In this document: positions 39,372 to 48,501 of the stretch, piece after piece
Position numbering within the stretch: the first letter of the stretch is position 1
How the letters are laid out: every line of letters starts with the position of its first letter
Assembly (NCBI GenBank): GCA_019653755.1
Contig: BPCL01000008.1
Location: 1 to 55,000, forward strand
Length of the DNA: 55,000 nt
Direction of reading: 5' to 3'
DNA from: Woeseia sp.
GTDB taxonomy: Bacteria > Pseudomonadota > Gammaproteobacteria > Steroidobacterales > UBA11654
Position numbers and translations under genes: made by a program
Notes under the pieces: model-generated
Seen by the model: only the letters and a program-made list of their open reading frames with translations
The model's database searches: none
What the model was told of the DNA's origin: nothing

Positions 39372-40403
39372 ATGAAAGCAATTGTAGTAAATGAATTTGG
39401 CCCGCCTGATGTTATGAAATATAAGGAGATTGAAACTCCAGAGCCAGGCGAGGGAGAAGTTTTAGTTCGAGTAGGTGCTGTATCTGTTAACAGAGGATTT
39501 GATGTTAATGCTCGGGCGGGAAACTCTGTGCATGGCCACACTCTACCCTTGATCATGGGCGTTGATCCATCTGGCGAAATTGTTGCAGTGGGCTCTGGGG
39601 TTAACCAAAATCGCATAAATGAGCATGTCAATATAAGGGGTATGGCTCGGTGTGGTTCTTGCGATAACTGCAAGCAAGGTGGTCGTTGTAGTATGAGTCG
39701 GCCGATTGGTATCAAGGCTCCAGGTGGTTATGCGGAATATATTGTGGTGCCAGATTTCCAGGCTCGAAAGATTCCCAGCAGCATTCCTTTTGCTGACGCA
39801 ACTGTTATCTGTAGGCACGCTTCAGCCGCATTCTCGGAAATTTATACCTCACAAATAAAAGAAGGTGAATGGGCACTGGTGATGGGTGCTGCAGGTGCCT
39901 TAGCCAGTTTTGTTGTTCAGTTTGCTAAACTTAAAGGCGCTCATGTAATTGCCGCAGCAGGCGGAGAGGACCGTCTTGAGGTTGCTAAAGATCTTGGCGC
40001 TGATTACACCATAAATTATCGCACTCAGGATTTAGAAGAAGAAGTTAGAGCAATTACGAAAAAACGAGGAGTGGATGTAGTTTTTGAGAATATTGGAGAC
40101 CCAGACCTTTGGCCAGGGGCTTGGGATAGTCTTACAAGAAATGGAAGGCTTGTCACCGTTGGATTTCATGGCGGAGGAATTGTTCCTTTGGATCTTAAAA
40201 AACTACATATGCGACAACTGAGAGTGCTTTCATCGGCTATGGATGCTGGTTCTGAGGATGTCCAGGGTGATTGCCTCAAACTTGCTATTGAAGGTAAAAT
40301 TCGACCAGTTATAGGCAAAAAATTACCACTAAAGGATGCGGCAGAAGGCCATCGTTTGGTTGAAAATAAAGCTGTTATTGGCAAGGTAATCCTAGAACCA
40401 TAG
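39372..40403 (+). CDS. Zinc-binding dehydrogenase (MDR superfamily)
   Basis: A 343-residue quinone oxidoreductase/alcohol dehydrogenase-like enzyme. It begins MKAIVVNEFGPPDVMKY, with MGVDPSGEIVAVGSG, a structural-zinc cysteine set (ARCGSCDNCKQGGRCSM), the NADPH fold VMGAAGALASFVVQFAKLKG, and ends ENKAVIGKVILEP. The catalytic-zinc cysteine position is not evident. It is divergent from the MFS gene and 103 bp from the TonB receptor. It probably reduces an enoyl or carbonyl intermediate of the cluster. Confidence 0.87.
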   Translation: MKAIVVNEFGPPDVMKYKEIETPEPGEGEVLVRVGAVSVNRGFDVNARAGNSVHGHTLPLIMGVDPSGEIVAVGSGVNQNRINEHVNIRGMARCGSCDNCKQGGRCSMSRPIGIKAPGGYAEYIVVPDFQARKIPSSIPFADATVICRHASAAFSEIYTSQIKEGEWALVMGAAGALASFVVQFAKLKGAHVIAAAGGEDRLEVAKDLGADYTINYRTQDLEEEVRAITKKRGVDVVFENIGDPDLWPGAWDSLTRNGRLVTVGFHGGGIVPLDLKKLHMRQLRVLSSAMDAGSEDVQGDCLKLAIEGKIRPVIGKKLPLKDAAEGHRLVENKAVIGKVILEP

Positions 40404-40514
40404 TGAATTTTTTAACCCTCTAAAAAAAACTTAAAAATACATACTTTTTTTATTTCTTGCCTAAACCATCATATACTCTTTATTGATATATTCTTTTAGG
40501 GGGGAATGCATATC

Positions 40515-42778
40515 ATGAAAAATATTGTTACTAAATCTTGTTTGTTAGGGATATTTCTTATCACAACAAATCCATGGAATGTTACACATGCACAAGAAAC
40601 TACAACTACACTTGAAGAAATTATTGTCACCGCACAAAAACGTCAAGAAAACCTGCAGACACTTGGAATATCTGTCAGCGCGTTTGACCAAGATACTTTA
40701 AATGCTCTGGGAACCAGAGACATAGTTGAGTTATCAAAGTTTGTACCAAACTTACAAATTGGCACTGAGTCTTCGGACCTCAAGGCTATGATTCGCGGCG
40801 TAGGTAGCGATAATCTGGAAGCATTTGGCGACCCTGGTGTTGCGATTCATATAGACGGTGTTTATCAAGCTAGACCAAGTGGCGGTAACTCTCTCTATTA
40901 CGATATGGAACGCGTGGAAGTTCTTCGAGGACCTCAAGGCACTCTTTATGGGCGGAATGCAAATGGAGGGGCAATAAATTTTATTTCAAAAAAACCTTCC
41001 GATGAGTTTGAGGCTAGTATGGATTACGGCAAGGGTGACAATAACTGGCAACGCTTTCGAGGAATGGTCAATCTTCCCATGGGAGACAAAGCGAGCTTTC
41101 GTTATGCCGGCACAGGATTATTTGGTTTTCCCATAACGAAACTCAGAACGGTTACCAAAAAAACCTTATTGAGGGCGGCACTGAAGGTAATGATAAGGAC
41201 GATGCGACTTCGAAGCTCCAGCTTCTTTGGGAGCCAACAGAAAAAATAAGCCTATTATTTGCTGGTGGTGAAACAAGCAAAGAAGGTGTTGGACCGATTC
41301 GAAAACGAACAAGCGCGCCTGGAGCAAGCACATTAAGCCCTAATGGAACTCCTGCTAATTGCGACGACTGCGGCTTCATAGCTTCAGGAGGACTAAGGTC
41401 TGTTTTTAAGGACACTGAAGAGTCTTTTAATTTATTGACCCAATCTTTTAGCATTACATTAGACTATGATTTAGGTTTTGCGACATTAACGGCTATTGCC
41501 GCTGATCAGTCCACAGATATGTCATTAGTTCAGGATTCCGATCAGAGCCCTAAGCCGAAAGGTGTCCCTGGCGGTGAAACAAGCTCAGCAGTTGTAACAC
41601 AAAGGTCTGACCAAGAAACATTTGAGATGCGTCTTACTTCTAATGATGATGGCCCTGTGGAATGGCTTCTTGGACTCTATTACCTTGATGAGAACGCCTT
41701 TCAAAACACTTTAATTAACCGTGATCCAAAACCATTTGGCGCGGCAAAAACCATTAATGTTTTACATGATGTTAACGCCGATTCTTCTGCTTTTTTTGGT
41801 CAGTTTTCTATGCAGCCAAACGAGACTCTTAAGTTAACAGCAGGGTTTCGTTCCACAGACGATGAGAAAGATGCCGTAGGCGGCACTAAAGTTCAAATCC
41901 GCCCACCTGCCCCAGGTTGTAATGACAGCTGGCCATATTGTTACGTAAATGTTGGGTCCCAGAGTTATTCGCCAGAAGACAGTTGGTCTTCAAACACATA
42001 CAAGTTTGGTATTGATAAGTATATTGACGACGACCGTATGGTTTACGCAACTATGTCAACAGGATTCAAAGCTGGTGGTTTTAACTTTGGTGTATCGAGT
42101 GCCGAAAGTTATGATCCTGAAGAAGTTACCGCGTTTGAATTTGGCAGCAAGAATCGTTTCAATGACGGCAGAATGCAATTGAATGCATCGGTTTTCTATT
42201 ATGATTACACCGACCTACAAGTTTTCCAGGTGGTCGATCAAACTATTGTTGTCAGAAATGCGGCTGAGGCTGATATTACTGGGGCAGAATTGGAGTTTGT
42301 TGCTGCGATTAGTGACAACTTGAGGGTTGATGCAAGCCTCGGATTGTTGGACACAGAATATAAAAAATTTATTTTGCCCAGCAATTTATTCCAAGATGAT
42401 GCCGGTGAACCGACAAACATAGATGTATCAGGTAACCAGCTTATTAATGCTCCTAAGTGGTCAGGCCATATTGGAGCGGAACGTGATTATATTAATAACC
42501 TTGGTAGGTTTACCTTGAGAGGACAGCTCTATATATCTGATGACATCTATCTTAGGGCGCTTAACCTTAAACCATATGATCATCAGGATGGTTATACAAC
42601 TTTGGATGTAAAAGTTATGTGGGAATCAACAGACAGTCATTGGTTTGGTGAGGCATTTATCTCTAATCTTACTAATGAGGATGTAATCACAAACCAAGAG
42701 GTTACAGATTCTGGTATTTACTTCGCAAACTTAAATCGACCTAGAAGTTGGGGGGTTGTTCTAGGCTACCGTTTTTAA
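40515..42778 (+). CDS. TonB-dependent receptor (one frameshift)
   Basis: An outer-membrane receptor of about 753 residues. The start at 40515 gives a signal peptide (MKNIVTKSCLLGIFLITTNP) ending near THAQE; an ATG at 40506 is also in frame after a GGGGGGA ribosome site. The TonB box is LEEIIVTAQKR. The plug domain has VAIHIDGVYQ and VEVLRGPQGTLYGRNANGGA. The frame breaks near 41120, after which HNETQNGYQKN and the barrel strands continue to a terminal aromatic residue (VLGYRF). It resembles receptors for complex organic molecules in sphingomonads and marine gammaproteobacteria, so it may import the pathway substrate. Confidence 0.92.
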
Positions 42779-42800
42779 GACATAAATCAGGAGCTCAATC

Positions 42801-43337
42801 ATGGCCCCAAGCCAAGAAAGGGTAGAGAGAACTGAAATAGATGCGCTGGAAATACAAACCGCATCCATTCCGGTAAATTCTGAAGGCAAATCAACTCCAA
42901 TCAGTAAAGAACAACTTTCGTTGGCCCTTAGGGTTTGGGGTAAAGGTGATAAACGCTTTATCCCATCTTTTGTGGATTCAAAGATCATTAAAGAAAGCAA
43001 TAATGAAATTATTAAAGAAATTCTACACTACGGAAAAAGCAGCTTAGTAGATGGTTCGCCGAACTTACAACGAACAACGTTTCGTGGTGATAACCTAATG
43101 ATTACCGAATATCTGGCTGGGCCATGGTTTATGGCAATAGCAGGAATAGAAGAAAAAGAAGATGGCGAACTCTGTTTTTTACTAACGACTCTCAGGCACA
43201 AACAACACCCCGATTATATATCTCCCTCAGACGCTGCAAAAACAGCTGGGGCTGAAAAACCTCCTCCCACAACTAAACAAAATGCCAAGCGTGTCCTTGG
43301 CATTATAAGAGAACTGGTTAAGAAAGGTGAGCTTTAA
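42801..43337 (+). CDS. Uncharacterised protein, possibly AtaL-like SRPBCC fold
   Basis: A 178-residue soluble protein without signal peptide. The order ISKEQLSLALRVWGKGDKRF, FVDSKIIKESNNEIIKEIL, RTTFRGDNLMITEYLAGPWF and GIEEKEDGELCFLLTTL resembles the AtaL-like (DUF1857) SRPBCC family, in which a helix-grip fold binds hydrophobic ligands. The match is by pattern only and I rate it modest. A lysine/proline-rich C-terminal tail follows. It lies 22 bp after the TonB receptor and 14 bp before the deiodinase-like gene, so a shared job is likely. Confidence 0.6.
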   Translation: MAPSQERVERTEIDALEIQTASIPVNSEGKSTPISKEQLSLALRVWGKGDKRFIPSFVDSKIIKESNNEIIKEILHYGKSSLVDGSPNLQRTTFRGDNLMITEYLAGPWFMAIAGIEEKEDGELCFLLTTLRHKQHPDYISPSDAAKTAGAEKPPPTTKQNAKRVLGIIRELVKKGEL

Positions 43338-43351
43338 GCAAAGGCTGTAAA

Positions 43352-44175
43352 ATGAAAAGGAAGATTCTGGTAATTATAAAAAATAAATGGTTTCTTGGGT
43401 TTTTGTTAATAATTACCACGCTAGGAATATTTGGCTCACAAGAAATTATCTACATGACTCGCCAATATATGGCAGGCGATACACCATGGAACTCTACCCC
43501 AAAAGGCAATTAAATGGAAGGGTAGTTTTTTCAGAGCACTATAGCATGCATCCTGGTCACTATACCTTTACCCAGAAACTTGGAATTGCAACCAAAGTGG
43601 ATGTCAAGAAAATGTTTGGGAAGACCCCTGCAGAAAGAAAGAAAGAATTTGCAGAATACTCTACTATTCGAACACAATCACCAGTGGGCTTCTTGGCACC
43701 CGATTTTGAGTTAGAAACTACAACCGGCGAAACAGTCCGGCTCTCTGACAAAAGAGGTCAGATAGCCGTGTTTATGTTTGTAGCAATGACTTGCCCTCCA
43801 GCACGCACACAAGTTGATTTATGGAAGAGGCTACATGAAAAATACGATGCGAAAGATGTGCAAATTTTCTTTATTTATTCTAGAGAACGACACGCAGGAG
43901 AACGAGGCTATCGGGAACTTAAGGAAACAACATCAACATCTGAAAGAATGACTCATGCTAGAATGTTGTCAGAGATTACGGCCGTACCTGTTGCCGTAGA
44001 TCCCATTGATGAACGAACCCTTAAAGATTATGGGATGGTTCCAAACGCAGCTTTTATAATTGATAGAGAGGGCTTTGTAGTTTTCAAGTCACAGTGGGCT
44101 GATATACGAAAAATAGATCAGGTACTACAACAATTATTGGTTTCTGAGGAGTTGAATAAAACAAATCAAGGTTAA
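43352..44175 (+). CDS. Membrane-anchored deiodinase/peroxiredoxin-like thioredoxin-fold protein (one frameshift)
   Basis: The ATG at 43352 opens a lysine-rich start and a hydrophobic anchor (FLGFLLIITTLGIFG), running to a stop at 43511. A one-base break near 43500 links it to the frame that carries NGRVVFSEHYSMHPGHYTFT and the redox domain: PVGFLAPDFELETTTGE, FMFVAMTCPPARTQVDLWKR, IFFIYSRERHAGERGYREL and AAFIIDREGFVVFKSQW. The TCPP active site with RxRHA downstream resembles iodothyronine-deiodinase-like proteins, with Cys (TGC at 43792) in place of selenocysteine. An upstream frame from 43387 is spurious. Function may be redox or reductive dehalogenation; not proven. Confidence 0.7.
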
Positions 44176-44177
44176 TC

Positions 44178-44702
44178 CTAGTTAACTCCATTGAGCCTAT
44201 TTTTTTTAATACTCTTAAATACTTCTTCAATGACCCCTAGTTGATCCTGATTAGCTTGGAATCTTATAGCAATTCCTCCTTCATTTTCCCATGCTTTAAT
44301 ATTATGAGGCCTATCATCAATTAAGATATTACTTTTATTTTGGTATAGCGCATATTTTCCTTTATCCCTATCAATAAAAATATCTGATGGACCTGGATTT
44401 AGATTATTTTGGATCCAAACTTTCTTCCAGTAGGCACAATTTTCTTCATCTCCTTCTAGAGGTGATGAAAGAATAGAATAGCTACCAGAAAACCCTGTTA
44501 CCATTGAAATCAATTCATCGCAACACCATGTTTTTGGGATGGTACCAAAAAAATCACTGCCTATAATGGCGTCCATTGTTTGCATTAGTTCAGAAGGTCC
44601 TAGATCCTTCCAATGTTTAACTTTAGCAAAATTAGAGAATGCACCAAAAAAGTCGGCAAGAACACCGTCCATATCAAGGAAAACAATAGGATCATTATTC
44701 AC
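44178..44702 (-). CDS. HAD-family 5'-nucleotidase-like phosphatase
   Basis: A HAD hydrolase of about 174 residues resembling cytosolic 5'(3')-deoxyribonucleotidase. It has DPIVFLDMDGVLADFFGAF (nucleophile Asp), ILSSPLEGDEENCAYWKKVW and the metal-binding ILIDDRPHNIKAWENEGG. I prefer the GTG at 44702, 5 bp after the SDR stop and just before the conserved core. A longer in-frame ATG at 44771 would overlap the SDR by over 60 bp. It is the last gene of the riboswitch-led run. The substrate is unknown. Confidence 0.8.
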   Translation of the reverse strand: MNNDPIVFLDMDGVLADFFGAFSNFAKVKHWKDLGPSELMQTMDAIIGSDFFGTIPKTWCCDELISMVTGFSGSYSILSSPLEGDEENCAYWKKVWIQNNLNPGPSDIFIDRDKGKYALYQNKSNILIDDRPHNIKAWENEGGIAIRFQANQDQLGVIEEVFKSIKKNRLNGVN

Positions 44703-44707
44703 GAAGA

Positions 44708-45451
44708 CTATATGCTTAAAATTTTCATTCCAAAAAATCTTGAAAGGGCGATGACTGGTCGCCATTGCCATGGAAGAATATAGGTCTTTTTACCAGATTG
44801 AATTGCATTCACCATTTTTTTAGCTGCGATATTAGCTTCCATAAGGAATGGCATCTTAAATTCATTAACATCAGTCATTTCGCTTTTGATATATCCAGGA
44901 CATATTGTCGTGACCTTTACATTATGTTTTTTGAGTGTTGTCCTCCATGTATCTCCCAATCTTCTAACTGCAACTTTAGAGGCCGCATATCCTCCAAAGT
45001 AGGCAGGCGCAGTAAAGCTTGCAATTGAAGACATGATGACAATATTACCGTCTTTTTGAGATTTCATCGTCGGCACAAAGGGAACAATGGAGTTTGTTAC
45101 ACCGATGATATTAATGTTTAAATTTTGATTAATTTTTGTAGGATCCCCTGAAGAAAGGTTGTCTGAGGCAGCGACTCCTGCGTTAGCGATAACAATATCA
45201 ATACCTTCTTTGTCAAAGGCAACAAAATCTTTTGCAACAGACATGGATTCCTTTGTATCTGACACATCGAGTGAATAGTTTTTTACATTCTTAGCGCCTA
45301 ATTCCATACATTTGGCTTTGACCGTCTCAAGTTTTTCTGATCGTCTTGCAGCGAGACCAAGGATTGCCCCCTGGCTAGCATATTCATAGGCAATTGCCTC
45401 ACCAATCCCACTGCTGGAACCCGTGATAAATATTTTTTGATTCGATTTCAT
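44708..45451 (-). CDS. Short-chain dehydrogenase/reductase
   Basis: A classical SDR of 247 residues. Motifs are FITGSSSGIGEAIAYEYASQ, IVIANAGVAASDN, MSSIASFTAPAYFGGYAASK (catalytic Ser, Tyr, Lys) and TICPGYIKSEMTD. The C-terminus (PWQWRPVIALSRFFGMKIL) is hydrophobic and basic and may contact the membrane. It lies 46 bp after the DsbA-like gene. Substrate is unknown. Confidence 0.87.
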   Translation of the reverse strand: MKSNQKIFITGSSSGIGEAIAYEYASQGAILGLAARRSEKLETVKAKCMELGAKNVKNYSLDVSDTKESMSVAKDFVAFDKEGIDIVIANAGVAASDNLSSGDPTKINQNLNINIIGVTNSIVPFVPTMKSQKDGNIVIMSSIASFTAPAYFGGYAASKVAVRRLGDTWRTTLKKHNVKVTTICPGYIKSEMTDVNEFKMPFLMEANIAAKKMVNAIQSGKKTYILPWQWRPVIALSRFFGMKILSI

Positions 45452-45497
45452 AATTCTGTTCCTTATTATTTAGGTCATACAATTTATCTTAATTACT

Positions 45498-46823
45498 TCA
45501 CTCTTGCATTAATTTGATGGTTTCCTCAATCAACCAAATCCTGTCTTGGCCCCAAACTGTAAGCAGCTGTTCCTCATCAGCATTTAACAGCGTCATTGTA
45601 GGAACTCCCCATTTGCCCAAAGCGAATAGGTTTTCTCTGTTAGTGTCAGTTTCAGATCTCCATTCATCAGTATCCAGGACAGTCTTTGCTACTTCCCAAT
45701 CTAATCCTGCGCCTTTAATGATGGCTTTTAATGAGCTATCCATATACCCATGTCTTCCCTCAGCCCAAACAGATTTAGCAAAGGCATGTAAGTATTCCTC
45801 TTCCTTATGATTATCTTTGGCATATTCAAACATGGAATAGCATCGCTCCACGGCTTTTCCTACAGGGTCAATGATATTTCCAAAAGGGGTATTATCTTCT
45901 TCAGCTATCCGTTTGCAGTCTTTGATAATATAAATACCTTTTTCAGGGTTAATTTGCATACCTCTCATTACCATCGGTAGGATGATTTTATATCTAAGTT
46001 CAACATTATATTTTTCTCTAAGCGTGGCCAGAGGTTTCATCGCAAGATAGCTATAGGGACTTCTTGCAGACCAAAAAATATCAATATATAGCTTTGATTT
46101 TGAATTGTCTTCTATGTTTGGTGATTCCTCTCTATTCACTAACCAACCTTGATTGGTTTTTTTGGCTCCCAAGCTATGAAGACGTTTTTCAAGGTATGGC
46201 AGGCGATCAATAGCCCAATAGCATTCCCCCTCGTAAGCGAAAACACCTCCAAAATAATGACCCATTTTCTTCCTAGTGGCATCATTCTTTTCTAATATCT
46301 CTGACAATGTATCTTCACTCATGAGACTGTCTTTGGCATTTATATTTTTTAGAGCATCTAAATTTTTAGACCAAATAAATTCACCCACTTTTACAGCATT
46401 GTTTGCGAAATGTTCTGTTGGTGAGTTGATTAAAATAGATTGAGCTAATCTTATAGTCTCATTATCAATTTCGTTCGTCAGGGGTTTAAAATCAAGATTA
46501 AAATAAGGGGCGATCATTGCTGCGTCTTCAACACTATGTTGATGATACATTTGAGGCTCAGGAGTTGATGATTCAGGGGGCTGCCCAACCACGAGAGGCA
46601 CAAGATTAATATCATACTCATCGTTTAAGGGTTTGAGCAGTTGTGCACACAAATGACTATAAGGGTCATTGACTTGGTGAAAATAATAAACCGTGTGAGG
46701 TCGCTGTTCTTTTTGACGTTTTTGCTCTCTCTTTAATCGGATCTTTTTTTGGTTGGATGGATTGAGCATATAGCTGATATATCGATTCCGAAGTTCAAGC
46801 TGTAACCACTTAAAAATATTCAT
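45498..46823 (-). CDS. Tandem DsbA/2-hydroxychromene-carboxylate-isomerase-like protein
   Basis: A 441-residue protein with two thioredoxin-fold DsbA-like domains. The first begins at about residue 42 (HTVYYFHQVNDPYSHLCAQL), the second at about 247 (LYIDIFWSARSPYSYLAMKP). Each has the PYSxL motif of HCCA isomerases, which use Ser or glutathione rather than a CxxC pair. The late KWGVPTMTLLN carries the cis-proline of the fold. The basic N-terminus has no signal peptide, so it is likely cytoplasmic. It sits between the LLM and SDR genes with short gaps. Function is unknown. Confidence 0.8.
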   Translation of the reverse strand: MNIFKWLQLELRNRYISYMLNPSNQKKIRLKREQKRQKEQRPHTVYYFHQVNDPYSHLCAQLLKPLNDEYDINLVPLVVGQPPESSTPEPQMYHQHSVEDAAMIAPYFNLDFKPLTNEIDNETIRLAQSILINSPTEHFANNAVKVGEFIWSKNLDALKNINAKDSLMSEDTLSEILEKNDATRKKMGHYFGGVFAYEGECYWAIDRLPYLEKRLHSLGAKKTNQGWLVNREESPNIEDNSKSKLYIDIFWSARSPYSYLAMKPLATLREKYNVELRYKIILPMVMRGMQINPEKGIYIIKDCKRIAEEDNTPFGNIIDPVGKAVERCYSMFEYAKDNHKEEEYLHAFAKSVWAEGRHGYMDSSLKAIIKGAGLDWEVAKTVLDTDEWRSETDTNRENLFALGKWGVPTMTLLNADEEQLLTVWGQDRIWLIEETIKLMQE

Positions 46824-46828
46824 CTAAT

Positions 46829-47899
46829 TTATGCTAGTGCTGGAAGGACTTTTTCTCCTATCATTTTCAGACCTGCCATCGGGTCATCAAATAAACGTAT
46901 TGATAAATCTGTCATTCCAGCTTTTTTAAATTCATGAAATCTTTCAAGCTCTCTATCAATATCATTTAAATCTCCTGCTGAACTTAGGTCGGCAATCAAT
47001 TTTGATACCAACTCTTCTGGAACATTTTCTATAACACCTGATCGACTAATGTAGGCTTTTGCAAATTCATTCTCGGGACCTGCATTGTAGTTATCGATAA
47101 CGATTTGTGCTTCATCTTCATTTAAAAAGTGATGCAGCGAGAAAGGCGGCAACAAAGACCCACGAAAAATCAATTCTCTTCGCGCTTCCTTAAATGATGC
47201 TTCTCTGTCTTCCTTGATATGCCAGGCCCAGAAATTTCCAATTCTAAAGTCCTCAATTTCATTCTCTCGTTTTGACAGACCTGTTTTAATATCTTTCATG
47301 GCTTCTTCAAGCATTGGTAGAGCGACATCACTCATTTGAAGACCATCTGCATACTGACCACCAAGTCTAAGCATTTGTGGTTCAGTGGAGCAGGTGTATA
47401 TTTTTGGACGATCAGACTGCGCCCAAGTGAATCCTTGCATATAGGGTCTGGTGATTTTGAAAATATCACCTTCAAATTTTAAATTAAATTTTTTTTCAGA
47501 AGCACTTGTTAAGATTTCAACCGCTTCTTTAACAGCTCTGATGATCCGGAACGGTTGGAGACCAGGGCAGCTATCTTTTACGCATGAAAACTTCATTGCT
47601 CCGAGTGTTCCACCTCCTGCGCCGACTGCGATAATTGCTCTTCCATTAGAAAGTTCATTTAGGGTGAGAAGTGCATTAGCCATTTTTAGTGGATGCATTT
47701 CAAAGGGACTTACTGCTAGAGGCCCAAGAAGAATATTTTTCGTTTGTTGTGCAGCAGGTATTAAGCTCATAAAGGCATCCCATTGCTGATGATAGTTTGA
47801 AGCCCAGAGTGCCCTTACTCCATATTCTTCTGCTTTCACTGCCAGTTCAGCAAGTTCATTCGGATGCAAGTCTGGTTCCAGTATAATTTCTATATCCAT
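46829..47899 (-). CDS. LLM-class flavin-dependent oxidoreductase
   Basis: A luciferase-like monooxygenase TIM-barrel protein of 356 residues. It has DIEIILEPDLHPNELAELAV, VRALWASNYHQQWDAFMSLI, LLGPLAVSPFEMHPLKMANA, GRAIIAVGAGGGTLGAM and IYTCSTEPQMLRLGGQYADG, matching FMN- or F420-dependent LLM enzymes. Which flavin it uses cannot be told. It starts 3 bp after the adenosyltransferase and ends 5 bp before the DsbA-like gene, so these are co-transcribed. Confidence 0.87.
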   Translation of the reverse strand: MDIEIILEPDLHPNELAELAVKAEEYGVRALWASNYHQQWDAFMSLIPAAQQTKNILLGPLAVSPFEMHPLKMANALLTLNELSNGRAIIAVGAGGGTLGAMKFSCVKDSCPGLQPFRIIRAVKEAVEILTSASEKKFNLKFEGDIFKITRPYMQGFTWAQSDRPKIYTCSTEPQMLRLGGQYADGLQMSDVALPMLEEAMKDIKTGLSKRENEIEDFRIGNFWAWHIKEDREASFKEARRELIFRGSLLPPFSLHHFLNEDEAQIVIDNYNAGPENEFAKAYISRSGVIENVPEELVSKLIADLSSAGDLNDIDRELERFHEFKKAGMTDLSIRLFDDPMAGLKMIGEKVLPALA

Positions 47900-47902
47900 A
47901 AT

Positions 47903-48460
47903 TTATTTTTCCTGGCGTTGGTGGTCCCAGACAGCTTCATTTTCATTTTCATCTCTCGCTAACTTTCTAGCAACAACAAAAAAAGCATCAGATAAGCGGT
48001 TGAGATATTTCAAAGAGTTTGGATTAACTTCTTTTTCTAAAGCTAGTTTTACTAGCTCTCTTTCAGCTCTTCTGCAGATTGCTCTAGCTAGATGAGTTCG
48101 AGAGGATTGAAGATTGACTCCTGGAACAACAAATTCTTTCAATGGCGGTAACTGACTGTTAATGCTTTCTATGAAAACTTCAATTTCTTCTACTTTCTCT
48201 TCATTGATAGATTTAAATTCTGGAGCTGATAGTTCTCCAGCAATATTGAATAAGTCTTGTTGAGCGTTGATTAAAAACGCTTGAATATTTTCAGAAATAT
48301 CTCCTTCTGCAACTAATATTCCAATAGCAGCACTTAATTCATCAAGGCAACCATAAACTTCAATTTGTTGATTATATTTGGGTACACGTTGATTGCCACC
48401 GAGGTCAGTGGTTCCATCATCACCTTTTTTTGTATAAATTTTTGTTAAACGATTACCCAT
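47903..48460 (-). CDS. Cob(I)yrinic acid a,c-diamide adenosyltransferase (PduO type)
   Basis: Adds the 5'-deoxyadenosyl group to cob(I)alamin from ATP. The 185-residue protein has IYTKKGDDGTTDLGGNQRVP, the adjacent QIEVYGCLDELSAAIG, FVVPGVNLQSSRTHLARAIC, CRRAERELV and LKYLNRLSDAFFVVARKLA, all PduO-type signatures. It follows the BtuB-like receptor behind a cobalamin riboswitch, giving a consistent uptake-and-activation unit. Confidence 0.95.
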   Translation of the reverse strand: MGNRLTKIYTKKGDDGTTDLGGNQRVPKYNQQIEVYGCLDELSAAIGILVAEGDISENIQAFLINAQQDLFNIAGELSAPEFKSINEEKVEEIEVFIESINSQLPPLKEFVVPGVNLQSSRTHLARAICRRAERELVKLALEKEVNPNSLKYLNRLSDAFFVVARKLARDENENEAVWDHQRQEK

Positions 48461-48501
48461 CCATTTATCTTAGCGTTTATTTATATTATGAAGCAAAAAG
48501 T

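Noticed and set aside
40515-42778. Programmed ribosomal frameshifting in the TonB receptor and other split genes
   Set aside because: Breaks are found in many unrelated genes that are single-frame in all known relatives, with no shared slippery site plus structure.
43387-43500. N-terminal extension of the deiodinase-like gene in the frame starting at 43387
   Set aside because: The 43352 frame gives a sensible basic start and membrane anchor with 14-bp spacing from the gene before. The 43387 frame gives a composition unlike a leader and is best explained by a one-base break near 43500.
44703-44771. Longer start for the HAD phosphatase at 44771
   Set aside because: It overlaps the SDR by over 60 bp and adds residues before the conserved DMDG core; a GTG at 44702 fits better.
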